DNA of 64,000 bases from Streptomyces shenzhenensis. Its GTDB lineage: Bacteria > Actinomycetota > Actinomycetes > Streptomycetales > Streptomycetaceae. The notes under the pieces are model-generated. The model was not told the DNA's origin. It saw only the letters and a program-made list of their open reading frames with translations, and did no database searches. The position numbers were made by a program, and so were the translations under genes. Shown here piece by piece: positions 7,818 through 16,660 of the stretch (positions are counted from its first letter, which is position 1; every line of letters starts with the position of its first letter). The stretch lies in contig NZ_PENI01000014.1 of the NCBI RefSeq assembly GCF_003688995.1, positions 148,673 to 212,672 of the forward strand, in the 5' to 3' direction.

Positions 7818-8234
7818 ATGGTCAACAGCAGGGAGCGCTCGGGACTTCGGCACTTGCTGGACGGCGTCGTCTCGCACCACCTCAGCGGGCACACGCACGC
7901 CACCCTCGACGCGGCGTTCACGGACCCGGCCATGTCGGAGGTCTCCCAGGAGGAGGGATCGCTGCGCGTACGACTCGAACGCAGCTACGCCCAGGTCTCC
8001 GACGACGACCTCTCCCAGGTCGCGCAACACATCCTGCCCCGAGGGAACCTCACCGCCGCGACCCGCAACGGGAGACAAGATCCGCTCTGGGCAAGGTCGT
8101 CACCCCCGGAGACCCCCAAGAGGATCCGACGTGAACTGGCCCGCCCTTGCCAGCCATTCACGCGCTGCCCGCCAAGAAGATCCGGACCTTGCACACCGCC
8201 GGCCTCGCTCTCTCCCGAGGTACGGCGCAGCTAG
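7818..8234 (+). CDS. Hypothetical protein, doubtful and probably truncated
   Basis: An open frame of 138 residues following the MFS gene. Its first 75 residues look like normal protein (acidic and leucine-bearing, for example VSDDDLSQVAQHILP), but from about residue 85 the composition becomes Pro/Arg/Ser-rich and overlaps, in another frame, a recognisable integrase scrap. I therefore read it as the N-terminal remainder of a lost gene. No family is recognised and no clear ribosome site precedes the ATG. Confidence 0.3.
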   Translation: MVNSRERSGLRHLLDGVVSHHLSGHTHATLDAAFTDPAMSEVSQEEGSLRVRLERSYAQVSDDDLSQVAQHILPRGNLTAATRNGRQDPLWARSSPPETPKRIRRELARPCQPFTRCPPRRSGPCTPPASLSPEVRRS

Positions 8235-8345
8235 CTGCGGCACACCATCAACCTGGAGGAGGCCACCCACCAACTCGCCGCCGACTGGACGGCCTACCGC
8301 CACCAACGGTGGCACGCCTCGGCCAACCCCCACCTTGCACGATGT
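8130..8345 (+). pseudogene. Relic of a tyrosine recombinase/XerD-like integrase
   Basis: Two fragments in different frames. The first, near 8145-8230, reads PAIHALPAKKIRTLHTAGL; the second, near 8235-8345, reads LEEATHQLAADWTAYRHQRW followed by HASANPHLA. This phrase order (RTLHT..., then a helix, then RW....NPHL) is what I recall from actinomycete integrase-like recombinases of transposon origin. The catalytic Arg/His/Tyr core is not present. It is a scrap marking an old insertion or rearrangement next to another relic at 8397-8545. Confidence 0.5.
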
Positions 8346-8396
8346 CTTCGCGGCGGGAGTGCCCGCGGATGGCGCGGCCGGTGATCTCAGGTCGTA

Positions 8397-8545
8397 CGGG
8401 GGCTGTGCGGCGGGGGCGAAGGTCACTTCGTGCTCGGTGCCGGCGATGCGGATGAGTCCGGCCTTCTGCCTCATCGCCGTCTGGTACCAGCGGGAGCCGG
8501 TGCCGTTGTAGCGGCGGACGTACAGGTCGCCGCCCACGTCTTCGG
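8397..8545 (-). pseudogene. Relic of a DUF2255-like protein
   Basis: A short coding-like stretch on the minus strand reads DLYVRRYNGTGSRWYQTAM and then GLIRIAGTEHEVTFAPA, resembling the core of DUF2255 proteins. It lacks a start, has no proper C-terminus and runs out of frame toward the integrase scrap. It follows the SDR gene on the same strand, so it may once have been the last gene of that operon. Confidence 0.4.
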
Positions 8546-8551
8546 GGGGTC

Positions 8552-9319
8552 TCAGTGGGCGGTGTAGCCGCCGTCCACGGGCAGGGCGACTCCGGCGACA
8601 AGGCTGGCGGCGGGGCTGCACAGCCAGACGGCCGCGGCGGCGACCTCGTCGGCTGTGCCGAGGCGACCGATGGGCTGCTGCTGCATGATCGCGGCCATGG
8701 CTTCGGCCTGGCCTTCGAGCATGTCGGCGACCATGGGGGTCTCGATCACGCCGGGGCAGACGGCGTTGATGCGGATGCCTCGGGGGGCGTATTCGACGGC
8801 GGCGCTCCTGGTCAGGCCGATCACGCCGTGCTTGGAGGCGTGGTAGGCGGCGCGCTCGGGCAGGCCGACCAGGCCGCCGAGGGAGGAGTTGTTGACGATG
8901 GCGCCGGAGCCCTGGCTGCGCATCTGGCGCAGTTCGTGCTTCTGGGCGGCCCAGACGCCGCGCAGGTTGACGGCGTTGACGCGGTCGAAGTCCTCGGCCT
9001 TCTCGTCGGCGGCGTCGGAGGGCGGGGCCTGGATGCCGGCGTTGTTGAACGCCATGTCCAGGCGGCCGTAAGTGGCCACCGCCTGGTCGACCATGGCGGC
9101 GGCCTGGTCCTCGTCGGTGACGTCGCACACGACGCCGATGGCCTGGTGGCCGGCATCGGTGAGTTCCTTGGCGGCCGCCTCGACCGCATCCTTGTTGACG
9201 TCGGCCAGGACAACGGCCGCGCCGGCCCGAGCGAAGAGGCGGGCGGCCGCCAGGCCCATGCCGGAGGCGGCACCGGTGACCAGGGCGACCTGGCCTTCGA
9301 AGTTGTACTGCGGGTTCAT
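8552..9319 (-). CDS. Short-chain dehydrogenase/reductase (SDR)
   Basis: A 255-residue classical SDR. The NAD(P)-binding motif is TGAASGMG near residue 15, NNAG is near residue 88, and the catalytic Ser and YxxxK motif are present (NSSLGG and YHASK). The start at ATG 9319 is chosen over an in-frame TTG 15 bases upstream. It is the last intact gene of a minus-strand set that starts with CMD, cupin and Zn-alcohol dehydrogenase genes and is divergent from an MmyB-like regulator. In actinomycetes such regulators often sit next to reductases they control. The substrate is unknown. Confidence 0.85.
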   Translation of the reverse strand: MNPQYNFEGQVALVTGAASGMGLAAARLFARAGAAVVLADVNKDAVEAAAKELTDAGHQAIGVVCDVTDEDQAAAMVDQAVATYGRLDMAFNNAGIQAPPSDAADEKAEDFDRVNAVNLRGVWAAQKHELRQMRSQGSGAIVNNSSLGGLVGLPERAAYHASKHGVIGLTRSAAVEYAPRGIRINAVCPGVIETPMVADMLEGQAEAMAAIMQQQPIGRLGTADEVAAAAVWLCSPAASLVAGVALPVDGGYTAH

Positions 9320-9418
9320 GAGGAGAAGATCCAATCGTTGCGGTGGCGGCAGCCGGCCCGCCGGCCGTGGTCCGGGGGCATGCGTGACCGCAGAGCACGG
9401 CTCGGCGCGGTGCGGGGG

Positions 9419-10435
9419 TCAGGGGCGCAGGAGGGTCTTGATGGCGCGGCGCTCGTCCATGGCCTTGTAACCCTCTGCGGCCTGCTCCAGGGGCAGGGTG
9501 AGGTCGAAGACCTTGCCCGGGTTGATGCGGCCGTCCAGGACGAGCTGGATGAGGTGGGGCAGGTAGGCGCGGACCGGGGCGGGGCCGCCGCGCAGGGCGA
9601 CGTGGGAGAAGAACAGCTCCGCGCCGTCGATCGTGACGCCGTGCGGGACGCCGACGAAGCCGATGTTGCCGCCGGGGCGGGTGGAGTTGAGGGCCTGCCG
9701 CATGGCGTCGGGGGTGCCCACGCATTCCAGGACGGCGTCGGCGCCGATGCCGTCGGTCAGCTCCTTGATCCGGGCCGCACCCTCCTGGCCGCGCTCGGTC
9801 ACGATGTCGGTGGCGCCGAACTCGCGGGCCAGCTTCTGGCGGGGCTCGTGGCGGGACATGGCGATGATCCGCTCGGCCCCGAGTTCCCTGGCCGCGATGA
9901 CCGCGCACAGGCCGACCGCGCCGTCCCCGACGACGGCGACGGTGTCGCCGGGCTCGACCTCGGCGGCCCGGGCCGCGTACCAGCCGGTGCCCATCACGTC
10001 AGAGCAGGCCAACAGGCTGGGGATGTGTTCCTCGGCGACGTCGCCGGGCACGTGCACGAGGGTGCCGTCGGCTAGGGGCACGCGAACGTACTCGGCTTGG
10101 GCGCCGCCGACGAACTCGCGGTGCAGACAGGACGTGTGGTAGCCGTTCGCGCAGTTGGGGCAGGTGTTGTCGGAGGCGAAGAAGGAGCCGATCACCAGCC
10201 GGCCGGGCTTGATGCCGGTCACGTCGCCGCCGACCTCTTCGACGACGCCGATGTACTCGTGGCCGCCCGGGGTGGGCTCGGCGACGTCGTTGATACCCCG
10301 GTAGTCCCACAGGTCCGAGCCGCACACGCAGGTGGCGACGGTGCGGATCACCGCGTCCGTCGGCTGCTGGACGACGGGCCTGGGCCGGTCTTCGACCCGG
10401 AGGTCACGAGGAGCGTGCAGCACGGTTTGGCGCAT
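9419..10435 (-). CDS. Zinc-dependent alcohol dehydrogenase (MDR family)
   Basis: A 338-residue medium-chain dehydrogenase. Catalytic zinc ligands are visible: CGSD near residue 38, GGHE near residue 58, and the region around DVMGT. A structural-zinc-like Cys cluster is CPNCANGYHTSC. The Rossmann motif is VVGDGAVGLCA. It oxidises an alcohol or reduces an aldehyde with NAD(P). It is followed on the same strand by the SDR gene with 99 bases between, and preceded by a cupin gene, forming a redox operon. Substrate unknown. Confidence 0.85.
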   Translation of the reverse strand: MRQTVLHAPRDLRVEDRPRPVVQQPTDAVIRTVATCVCGSDLWDYRGINDVAEPTPGGHEYIGVVEEVGGDVTGIKPGRLVIGSFFASDNTCPNCANGYHTSCLHREFVGGAQAEYVRVPLADGTLVHVPGDVAEEHIPSLLACSDVMGTGWYAARAAEVEPGDTVAVVGDGAVGLCAVIAARELGAERIIAMSRHEPRQKLAREFGATDIVTERGQEGAARIKELTDGIGADAVLECVGTPDAMRQALNSTRPGGNIGFVGVPHGVTIDGAELFFSHVALRGGPAPVRAYLPHLIQLVLDGRINPGKVFDLTLPLEQAAEGYKAMDERRAIKTLLRP

Positions 10436-10520
10436 GGTTCTTTCCGTATCTCGCGAAACAAGCAGGGGGTGCCGGATGACTTCCGGCGCCGGGAGGTGTC
10501 AGGAGCTGCGGGGCCAGGGG

Positions 10521-10913
10521 TCAGGAGCTGCGGGGGCCCGCGTACTCGGCGTCGCTGACGTGCTCCAGCCAGTCGACGTCGTCGCCCTCCCACAGGGCGA
10601 TGTGCGCCATGAACCGGTCCGGGGCCGCACCGTGCCAGTGCTCCTCACCGGCCGGAGTGAAGATGACATCCCCGGGGCGAGCCTCGACGATCTCGCCGCC
10701 GCGGGCCTGGATCAGGGCGATGCCCTCGACGATGCAGAGGGTCTGGCCCAGGCCGTGGGAGTGCCAGGCGGTGCGGGCACCGGGGGCGAAGCGGACCAGG
10801 TTCGCCCGCGCGCGGGACGGCTCCTCGCCGCGGTAGATCACATCCGCCCAGGCGTCCCCGGTGAACATCTCCGCCGGCAGCTTCAGGGTCGCCGGGGGCT
10901 GCACAATTTCCAT
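10521..10913 (-). CDS. Cupin-domain protein
   Basis: A 130-residue single cupin. The two metal-binding cupin motifs are visible: GARTAWHSHGLGQTL (about residues 46-60) and PGDVIFTPAGEEHWHGA (about residues 80-96), giving the usual His/Glu ligand set. Such small cupins often accompany carboxymuconolactone decarboxylase-like proteins and oxidoreductases, as here. The start at ATG 10913 is supported by the position of homologous sequence; an AAGGA element lies upstream. A role as a dioxygenase, isomerase or small-molecule binder cannot be chosen from sequence. Confidence 0.8.
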   Translation of the reverse strand: MEIVQPPATLKLPAEMFTGDAWADVIYRGEEPSRARANLVRFAPGARTAWHSHGLGQTLCIVEGIALIQARGGEIVEARPGDVIFTPAGEEHWHGAAPDRFMAHIALWEGDDVDWLEHVSDAEYAGPRSS

Positions 10914-10984
10914 GATCCGTAATCCTTCGCGTACAAGTGGGTGGTGCGCCGTGGGGGCGCCGCCGGGGCCGAGCGGGGGCGGGA

Positions 10985-11311
10985 TCAGGAACCGGTGAGG
11001 ACGGTCCTGGCGACGGTGAGTGCCGACATGGCCCTGGGCCATCCCGCGTAGAAGGCCAGGTGGGTGATCGTCTCGATCAGCTCCTTGTCGCTGACCCCGT
11101 TCTCCTGCGCCCTGCCCAGGTGGAAGGCGAGCTGCTCGGTGCTGCCGCCGGTGATCAGGCTGGCCACGGTGACCAGGCTGCGCTCGCGCGGGGACAGGTC
11201 CGGGTTCTCCCACACCTGTCCGAACAGCACGTCCTCGCTGTACCCGGCCAGCGCCGGGGCGAGGTCCCCGAACTGCTGACGCGGCCCATTGGTCTGCTTG
11301 TCCTGCGCCAT
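10985..11311 (-). CDS. Carboxymuconolactone decarboxylase (CMD) family protein
   Basis: A 108-residue protein of CMD/AhpD fold, with VWENPDLSPRERSLVTVASL followed by a helix ending HLGRAQENGVS and then THLAFYAGWPRAMSAL. The peroxidase-type CxxC of AhpD is absent, so a gamma-CMD-like or binding role is more likely than alkyl-hydroperoxide reduction. Start ATG 11311 follows an AGGAG site. It is the first gene of the CMD-cupin-ADH-SDR set and lies 217 bases from the divergent MmyB-like regulator at 11528. Confidence 0.8.
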   Translation of the reverse strand: MAQDKQTNGPRQQFGDLAPALAGYSEDVLFGQVWENPDLSPRERSLVTVASLITGGSTEQLAFHLGRAQENGVSDKELIETITHLAFYAGWPRAMSALTVARTVLTGS

Positions 11312-11510
11312 CACCGGCTCCTGTCCGTGGGATGCCCGCAGCAGCAGAGGGCGGGCATCGGCTTGTGTTCGGCCCCGCGGCTCCGGTGCGTGCCACCGGA
11401 GCGGGAGGGCGGCCATCTGCTGGCCTGGTATCGATGAAACGGCAGGTCACAGGTGTGCGGAAGAACCCATTGATACGTGTACTGGCAGGGCACCTTTCAC
11501 GTTCGGGGAT

Positions 11511-11526
11511 CGTCGTAGCCTCGACG
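11511..11526 (+). promoter_or_regulatory. Inverted repeat with embedded -10 (TAGCCT) before the MmyB-like regulator
   Basis: CGTCG-TAGCCT-CGACG forms a short perfect dyad. TAGCCT fits the TANNNT -10 pattern and lies only 6 bases before the ATG at 11528, so the transcript would be leaderless or nearly so. The same CGTAGCCTCGA string recurs at about 12424-12434 before the broken tandem copy of this gene, which supports it being a conserved promoter element. Confidence 0.5.
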
Positions 11527-11527
11527 T

Positions 11528-12430
11528 ATGGACAACCGAAGCGAGGTCCGCGAGTTCCTCACCAGCCGCCGCGCCAAGATCACCCCGCAGCAGGCGGGCC
11601 TGCCCGCCCACGGCAACCGCCGGGTCAAGGGGCTGCGCCGCGAGGAGGTCGCGCTGCTCGCCGGCGTGAGCGCCGAGTACTACGCCCGCATGGAGCGCGG
11701 CAGCCTCTCGGGCACCTCCGAGGCCGTCCTGGACTCCCTCGCCCGCGCCCTCCAGCTCGACGAGTCCGAGCGCGCCCACCTGATAGACCTGGCGCGCACC
11801 GCCGGCTCCACCCGGCGCCCCGTCCGCCGCCGCGCCACCCAGCCCGTCCGGCCCGCTCTGCAGCAGCTGCTCGACGCGATGACCGACGCGCCCGCCTTCA
11901 TCCGCAACGGCCGCCTCGACATCCTCGCCACCAACTCCTTGGGCAAGGCGCTCTACTGGCCCGTGTTCCAGGACCCGGCGCGTCCGGTCAACCTCGCCCG
12001 CTTCCAGTTCCTCAACCCCGGTGCCGCCGACTACATGCCCGAGGTGCAGGATCAGCGCGCCACGGCCGCGGCCCTTCTGCGCACCGAAGCGGGCCGCGAC
12101 CCCTACAACCGTGAACTGAGCGATCTGATCGGCGAGTTGTCCACCCAGAGCGAAGACTTCCGCACCCTGTGGGCAGCGCACAATGTGCGCCTGCACCACG
12201 CCGGTCTCAAGCGCTTCCACCACCCTGCCGTCGGCGACCTCACCCTCACCTTCGAAGCCTTTCCCATTCCCACGGACCCCGGCCTCACCCTCACCGCCCT
12301 GAGCGCCGAACCCGGCACCCCCGCCCAGGACGCCCTCACCCTCCTCGCCACCTGGTACGCCACCCTCGACCGTGACGAACTCGATACCCCCGCACCCAGC
12401 AGCCCCTCTCCCGTGCGTGGAACGCCGTAG
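11528..12430 (+). CDS. Helix-turn-helix regulator with MmyB-like ligand-binding domain
   Basis: A 300-residue regulator. Residues about 5-75 form an XRE-type helix-turn-helix (LRREEVALLAGVSAEYYARM), and residues about 105-280 the MmyB-like ligand domain, recognisable by RNGRLDILATNSLGKAL, NLARFQFLNP and the RDPYNRELSDLIGELS helix. Proteins of this architecture commonly repress or activate a divergent dehydrogenase/reductase, which fits the CMD-cupin-ADH-SDR set on the other strand. A second, truncated copy follows immediately. Confidence 0.85.
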   Translation: MDNRSEVREFLTSRRAKITPQQAGLPAHGNRRVKGLRREEVALLAGVSAEYYARMERGSLSGTSEAVLDSLARALQLDESERAHLIDLARTAGSTRRPVRRRATQPVRPALQQLLDAMTDAPAFIRNGRLDILATNSLGKALYWPVFQDPARPVNLARFQFLNPGAADYMPEVQDQRATAAALLRTEAGRDPYNRELSDLIGELSTQSEDFRTLWAAHNVRLHHAGLKRFHHPAVGDLTLTFEAFPIPTDPGLTLTALSAEPGTPAQDALTLLATWYATLDRDELDTPAPSSPSPVRGTP

Positions 12431-13210
12431 CCTCGAATAAAGCGAGGTCGCGATGCTCGCCGGTGTGAGCGTCGAGTACTACACCCGGATGGAGCGCGGC
12501 AGCCTCGGCGGCGTATCGGACGCCGTTCTGGACTCGCTCGCCAAGGCGCTGCGACTCGACGACACGGAGCGGGCGCACCTGTACGACCTGGCCCCGCGCC
12601 GCGAGCACGGGACCTGCCCGTACCCGGCGAAGCGCCGCCGCTGTGCGTCCGGCGGTGCGGGCGGGGGTGGGGCGGATGCTGGAGGCCATGGCGACGCTGC
12701 CGGCGTTCGTGACGAACCACCGTTTCGACGTCCTGCTGGCGAACCCGCTCGGGCGGGCGCTGTACGCACCGGTGTACGAGGATGCGGCCTGTGGGAGCAA
12801 CACGGCCCGGTTCTGCTTCCTCAGTCCCGCGGCCCGGCAGTTCTACGTCGACTGGGAGCAGATCGCCCAGACCGCCGTCGGCGCACTTCGGGTCGCCGCG
12901 GCCAAGGACCCGTACGACCGCGAACTGTCGAACCTGATCGGTGAGCTCTCCACGCGCAGCGACGCCTTCCGGGTGCTGTGGGGCCGCCCACGACGTGCGG
13001 ATCTTCCGAGACGGGACGAAGCGCTTCCGCCATCCGACCGTGGGCCGGCTCGATCTCGACCACGAGACCATGTTCCTGGCCGCCGACGAGCAGATCGCCG
13101 TGGCCGTCTACAGCGCGGTGCCCGGCAGCACGGCCGAGGACGGTCTGAAGCTGCTGGCTTCCTGGGCCGCCACCGCAGCGGAACCGGCCTCCGCCGACAC
13201 CGACGGCTGA
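12424..13210 (+). pseudogene. Truncated tandem copy of the MmyB-like regulator
   Basis: Starts with a copy of the promoter string CGTAGCCTCGA, then jumps straight into the middle of the helix-turn-helix (AMLAGVSVEYYTRMERGSLG), so about the first 40 codons are missing. The frame then shifts near 12640 (into RPAVRAGVGRMLEAM) and again near 12985, where an extra G in a G-run turns LWAAHDVR into another frame. The three pieces together match the ligand domain of the intact neighbour to its end at 13210. A duplicated gene that has decayed. Confidence 0.8.
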
Positions 13211-13308
13211 CCCCACGTCCCTCCACGCCGCCCAGCGCACCAGTACGCCAAGAAGGTGATCGCCGCACTCCTGCGGCCGTCCCCGAAGCAAGAGGTTGTT
13301 TCTTCCGC

Positions 13309-14368
13309 ATGTCTCCTTCGAAAGACAAGTCCCGCGCGCTGCCGTTCGTCGTCCATCTCCTGGGCATCGGTGCGTTCCTGATGGGCACTACCGAGTTCAT
13401 CATCGCCGGCATCCTGCCCGACCTGGCCGTCGACCTGGGCGTCGGCGTCGCCCAGGCAGGACTGCTGATCACCGCGTTCGCCATCGGCATGATCGTCGGC
13501 GCACCGGTCATGGGGCTGGCCCTGCCGCGAGTTCCCGCGCCCTGGGCATCATGATCAGCGGTTCTGCCCTGGCCACCGTGATCGGCGTGCCCGTGGGCAC
13601 CTGGGCCGGGCAGACCGTCGGCTGGCGCGGCACGTTCTGGGCCCTGGCCGCCCTGGCCGCCGCCGCGGCCCTGCTGATCAGCCGGTTCGTGCCCGCCGAC
13701 ACGGAGCGGGCCACGGCCTGGTCTGCTCCGAGTTCACCGCGCTGCGCCAGGGCAGACTCTGGCTGTCGATGAGTGCCACCGCCCTGATCACAGGCGGCGC
13801 CATGGCCGCCTTCAGCTACATCACCCCGCTGCTCACCGACCGGACCGGCATCTCCGGCGACTCGGTACCGCTGGTACTGATCGGCTACGGCATCGGTGCC
13901 CTGGCCGGCACCAACCTCGGCGGGCGCCTGGGCGACCGCAAGCCGCTGGCCACCGTCACCGGCGCCGCGATCGGCGCCGCACTGATCCTCCTGCTGCTGA
14001 TCCCGCTGTCCGCCCACGCCGTGCCGACCATCGTACTGGTGGTGCTGCTGGGCATGACCGGCATGGCCGTACCCCCGGTCGTCACCTCCCTGGCCGTGCG
14101 GTTCGCGGGCAACGCCCCGACCTTCGCCGCCGGACTGGCCGTCTCCTTCGGCTCCTGGATCGCGGGCAGCGCCCTGGATTCCTCCCTGGGCCTGACCGGA
14201 CCGGCCCTCGTCGGCACTGTGATGGTCACCCTCGCCCTCGTGCCGCTGACCGCCCTCGGCGCGATCCGCGCCACCCGCACGACGGCACTCCCCACGCCCA
14301 CCCCCACCGCGGCCAGGCCCGACGCGGACACCGCAGGCGAGGCCGAAGCCCAGCAACCGACTCGCTGA
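13309..14368 (+). pseudogene. Broken MFS exporter gene (DHA1, Cmx/AraJ-like)
   Basis: Three pieces. 13309-13551 gives the first two helices (GTTEFIIAGILPDLAVDLGV, a typical DHA1 start) and ends at a stop after GLALPR. A second frame resumes at SRALGIMISGSALATVIGVP, showing that about 50 residues covering helices 3-4 have been deleted. A third frame begins near 13720 (SEFTALRQGRLWLSMS) and runs intact to 14368 as 199 residues with helices 7-12. Intact family members have about 390-400 residues. Expression of the C-terminal half from ATG 13769 is possible but unlikely to make a transporter. Confidence 0.8.
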
Positions 14369-14423
14369 ACCACCCCAGCAGGGCTCCCCGTGGCACCAGC
14401 CGCCCTGTCTACGCTCCCCAGGG

Positions 14424-14442
14424 TGGCCGCAGGGGGCGGCCA
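14424..14442. terminator. GC hairpin between convergent genes
   Basis: TGGCCGC-AGGGG-GCGGCCA forms a 7-bp perfect stem with a 5-base loop between the end of the MFS pseudogene and the end of the convergent reductase gene. There is no U-run, as is usual for actinomycete terminators, so the call rests on position and stem strength. Confidence 0.5.
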
Positions 14443-14450
14443 GCCGGCGA

Positions 14451-16649
14451 TCACGGGTCCGCGATGTCGAGGGTGACCTTCGACAGGGGGCAGCTCACGC
14501 ACGCCAGGACATAGCCGTCGGCTTGCTGCTGCGGCGTGAGGCAGTTCGGCTCGTTCTGCGTGACTTCTCCGCTGCGCAGTCGCACCATGCAGTCGCCGCA
14601 GTTCCCGACCGTGCAGGAGTACGGCATCGGCAGCCCCGCGGCGAGTCCCGCGTCAAGCAGTGTCTGGCCGGGCTCGACCACCACCGTGCCGACGGTGTGC
14701 CCGTCCTCCTCGACGGTCATCTCCCGCGGCACCGTCACCGCGGTCCCGGCGCCCGCTCCACTGGCGAAGCGCTCCTGGTGCAGCAGCTCGGCCGGGACTC
14801 CCAGCCCGGCCACGACGCCCTGGACGGCGTCCATCAGCGGTTCGGGACCGCAGGTGTAGTAGTGAGCGTCCTTGGCCGGGACCAGGCCGGTGATCCAGCG
14901 GCGTATGCCGTCCGCGTCGAGCCGCCCGTCGCGGCGGGTCAGGACGTGGGTGACCGAGAGCCGGTCGGGATGGTCCTTCGCCAGCCGGGTCAGCTCGTCG
15001 GCGAAGATGATCTCGTCCGTGCTGCGGCTGCTGTAGAGCAGCGCGATCCGGTCGCGGCCCGACCGGTCGGCGAGCCGGGTGCGGATCATGCTCATCATCG
15101 GTGTCACGCCGCTGCCCGCCGCGACGAGCACGATCTCGTCCGGGGGCTGTGGCTCAGCGTGGAAGGACCCCGACGGGCCGCGCACCGCGAGGCGGTCCCC
15201 GGCCCGGAGGCTCCGGTGTACGTGGGTGGAGAACCGGCCGCCGTCGATGTGCTTGACGGTGACCTCCAGCCGGGACGCCCCGGGCGCCGACGAGGCCGAA
15301 TAGGCCCGTCGTACCGGGCGTCCGTCGATGTCGGCGACCAGGGTGAAGAACTGGCCGGGCCGGAAGTCGAACGATCCCGGGTTCCGGCCGGCGTCCTCAA
15401 GCACGAGGGTGACCGCGGTCGGCGTCTCTCTGCGCACCTCGGTGACGCGCACCTCCCGCAGCGGGTTCCCCGTCCCTGCGTCCTTCGTCCCGCCGTCGTC
15501 GGCAGGCCGTCGGCGCAGGAAGCCACGGCGCCGCCCTTCCTTGCTGGGCTCGACGTCCTCGTAGCCCTCCTTCCGCAGCCCTGAGCGGTAGGTACGGTTC
15601 GTCGCCAGCCGTAGCAGTCGGGTCACCCCCGGGATCGCCCCGATGAGCTTCAGCAGGAAGGCAGGTGGACCGTTCTCGGCGTTGGCCGAACCGACGGCGA
15701 GGTGTTCTCCCGCGAGCGCTATCAGATCCGGCGCCGTGCTCCGGTCGAGGTGTGTGCCGGGGGTCCACAGCCGTGCGCGGGCCACGGCGTCGTTGCCGGT
15801 CACCTCGGCGTGCTCGACGTCGATGAGCAGCGCCAGGTGCGGGGGCATCCCGCGCAGCGCCATCGTCTCCAGCAGCGTGGGATCGTCGGTGATCGCGCCG
15901 CGACCGCGGACATGCAGCACACCGCTGCGGCCCGGTACGAGCGCGGCGAACGAGAGCCTGTCGTCCTGCAGCAGGTTGTGGAGCGTGTCGGCGCGTTTGT
16001 TGCCCTTCCGGTCCGGGATGGCGAGCGTGCGGCCGTCGAGGATCCGCGCCGCCGTCTGCCGGTCCCCGCGGGGACTCGTGTCGCTCCCGCCGGACGAGTC
16101 CCACGTGGACAACGCGAGGAACGGTGCTGCGGCCAGGAACTCGACGACGCCGGGCCGGCACAGGGGGCCGTCCCCCGCGATCTCGGTGGCCGGCTCGGCC
16201 GGGGCGGGCGGCTGCCACAGGCGGGACCGGAGGACGGCCTGGGCGCAGTGCACGTACGCCTCCTCGATGGCGACGGTCGTCTCCGCGCCCTTCCGCGAGG
16301 CCACCGAGCCGTTGACGCGCAGGATCTCCCCGACGCCCGGCAGGAGGAAGAAGAGCGAGACCGGACCGTGCGGGTCGCCGGCCTCGGGCAGGGAGAACGA
16401 GATCCGTGTGGGCGAGTGGACGTGTGCGAACCCCGGTACGCCTCCGATGAAGGTCGTTCTGCTGGTGCCGTCCGCGTCCCGGTAGCCGAGGGCCGCGATC
16501 GGGCACAGGGCGAGGACGGTCCGGCAGCCCTCGTCGAGGGCACTGATCTGCTTGAGCATGACCGCCGACGCCGGGCGGCCGACAGTGGCCTCGACCTCGT
16601 CCACCGTCGTCAGCCGACCCAGGGTGCTCAACTGGTTTTCTTGCTGCAC
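14451..16649 (-). CDS. Fusion of PNPOx-like flavoprotein, ferredoxin reductase and [2Fe-2S] ferredoxin
   Basis: A 732-residue multidomain redox protein. Start GTG 16649 has an AAGGA site 6 bases upstream. The N-terminal ~380 residues contain two split-barrel segments of pyridoxamine-phosphate-oxidase type (TFIGGVPGFAHVHSPTRISF and a later block with WDSSGGSDTSPRGD). Residues about 400-640 are an FAD/NAD(P) reductase with FRPGQFFTLV, RRAYSASSAPG and AAGSGVTPMMSMI. The C-terminal ~85 residues are a plant-type ferredoxin with CTVGNCGDC and a fourth Cys in ACVSC. Electrons would flow NAD(P)H to FAD to the iron-sulfur cluster. It lies 11 bases after the siderophore-interacting protein gene. Confidence 0.85.
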   Translation of the reverse strand: MQQENQLSTLGRLTTVDEVEATVGRPASAVMLKQISALDEGCRTVLALCPIAALGYRDADGTSRTTFIGGVPGFAHVHSPTRISFSLPEAGDPHGPVSLFFLLPGVGEILRVNGSVASRKGAETTVAIEEAYVHCAQAVLRSRLWQPPAPAEPATEIAGDGPLCRPGVVEFLAAAPFLALSTWDSSGGSDTSPRGDRQTAARILDGRTLAIPDRKGNKRADTLHNLLQDDRLSFAALVPGRSGVLHVRGRGAITDDPTLLETMALRGMPPHLALLIDVEHAEVTGNDAVARARLWTPGTHLDRSTAPDLIALAGEHLAVGSANAENGPPAFLLKLIGAIPGVTRLLRLATNRTYRSGLRKEGYEDVEPSKEGRRRGFLRRRPADDGGTKDAGTGNPLREVRVTEVRRETPTAVTLVLEDAGRNPGSFDFRPGQFFTLVADIDGRPVRRAYSASSAPGASRLEVTVKHIDGGRFSTHVHRSLRAGDRLAVRGPSGSFHAEPQPPDEIVLVAAGSGVTPMMSMIRTRLADRSGRDRIALLYSSRSTDEIIFADELTRLAKDHPDRLSVTHVLTRRDGRLDADGIRRWITGLVPAKDAHYYTCGPEPLMDAVQGVVAGLGVPAELLHQERFASGAGAGTAVTVPREMTVEEDGHTVGTVVVEPGQTLLDAGLAAGLPMPYSCTVGNCGDCMVRLRSGEVTQNEPNCLTPQQQADGYVLACVSCPLSKVTLDIADP

Positions 16650-16660
16650 AAGGATTCCTT

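Noticed and set aside
8100..9908. 602-codon open frame on the minus strand across the SDR gene and beyond
   Set aside because: It is an Arg/Pro/Gly-rich shadow of the SDR and alcohol dehydrogenase genes; only a short stretch (8397-8545) looks like a protein relic.
13769..14368. Independent 199-residue membrane protein
   Set aside because: It is the C-terminal half of a broken MFS exporter whose N-terminal pieces lie directly upstream in other frames.
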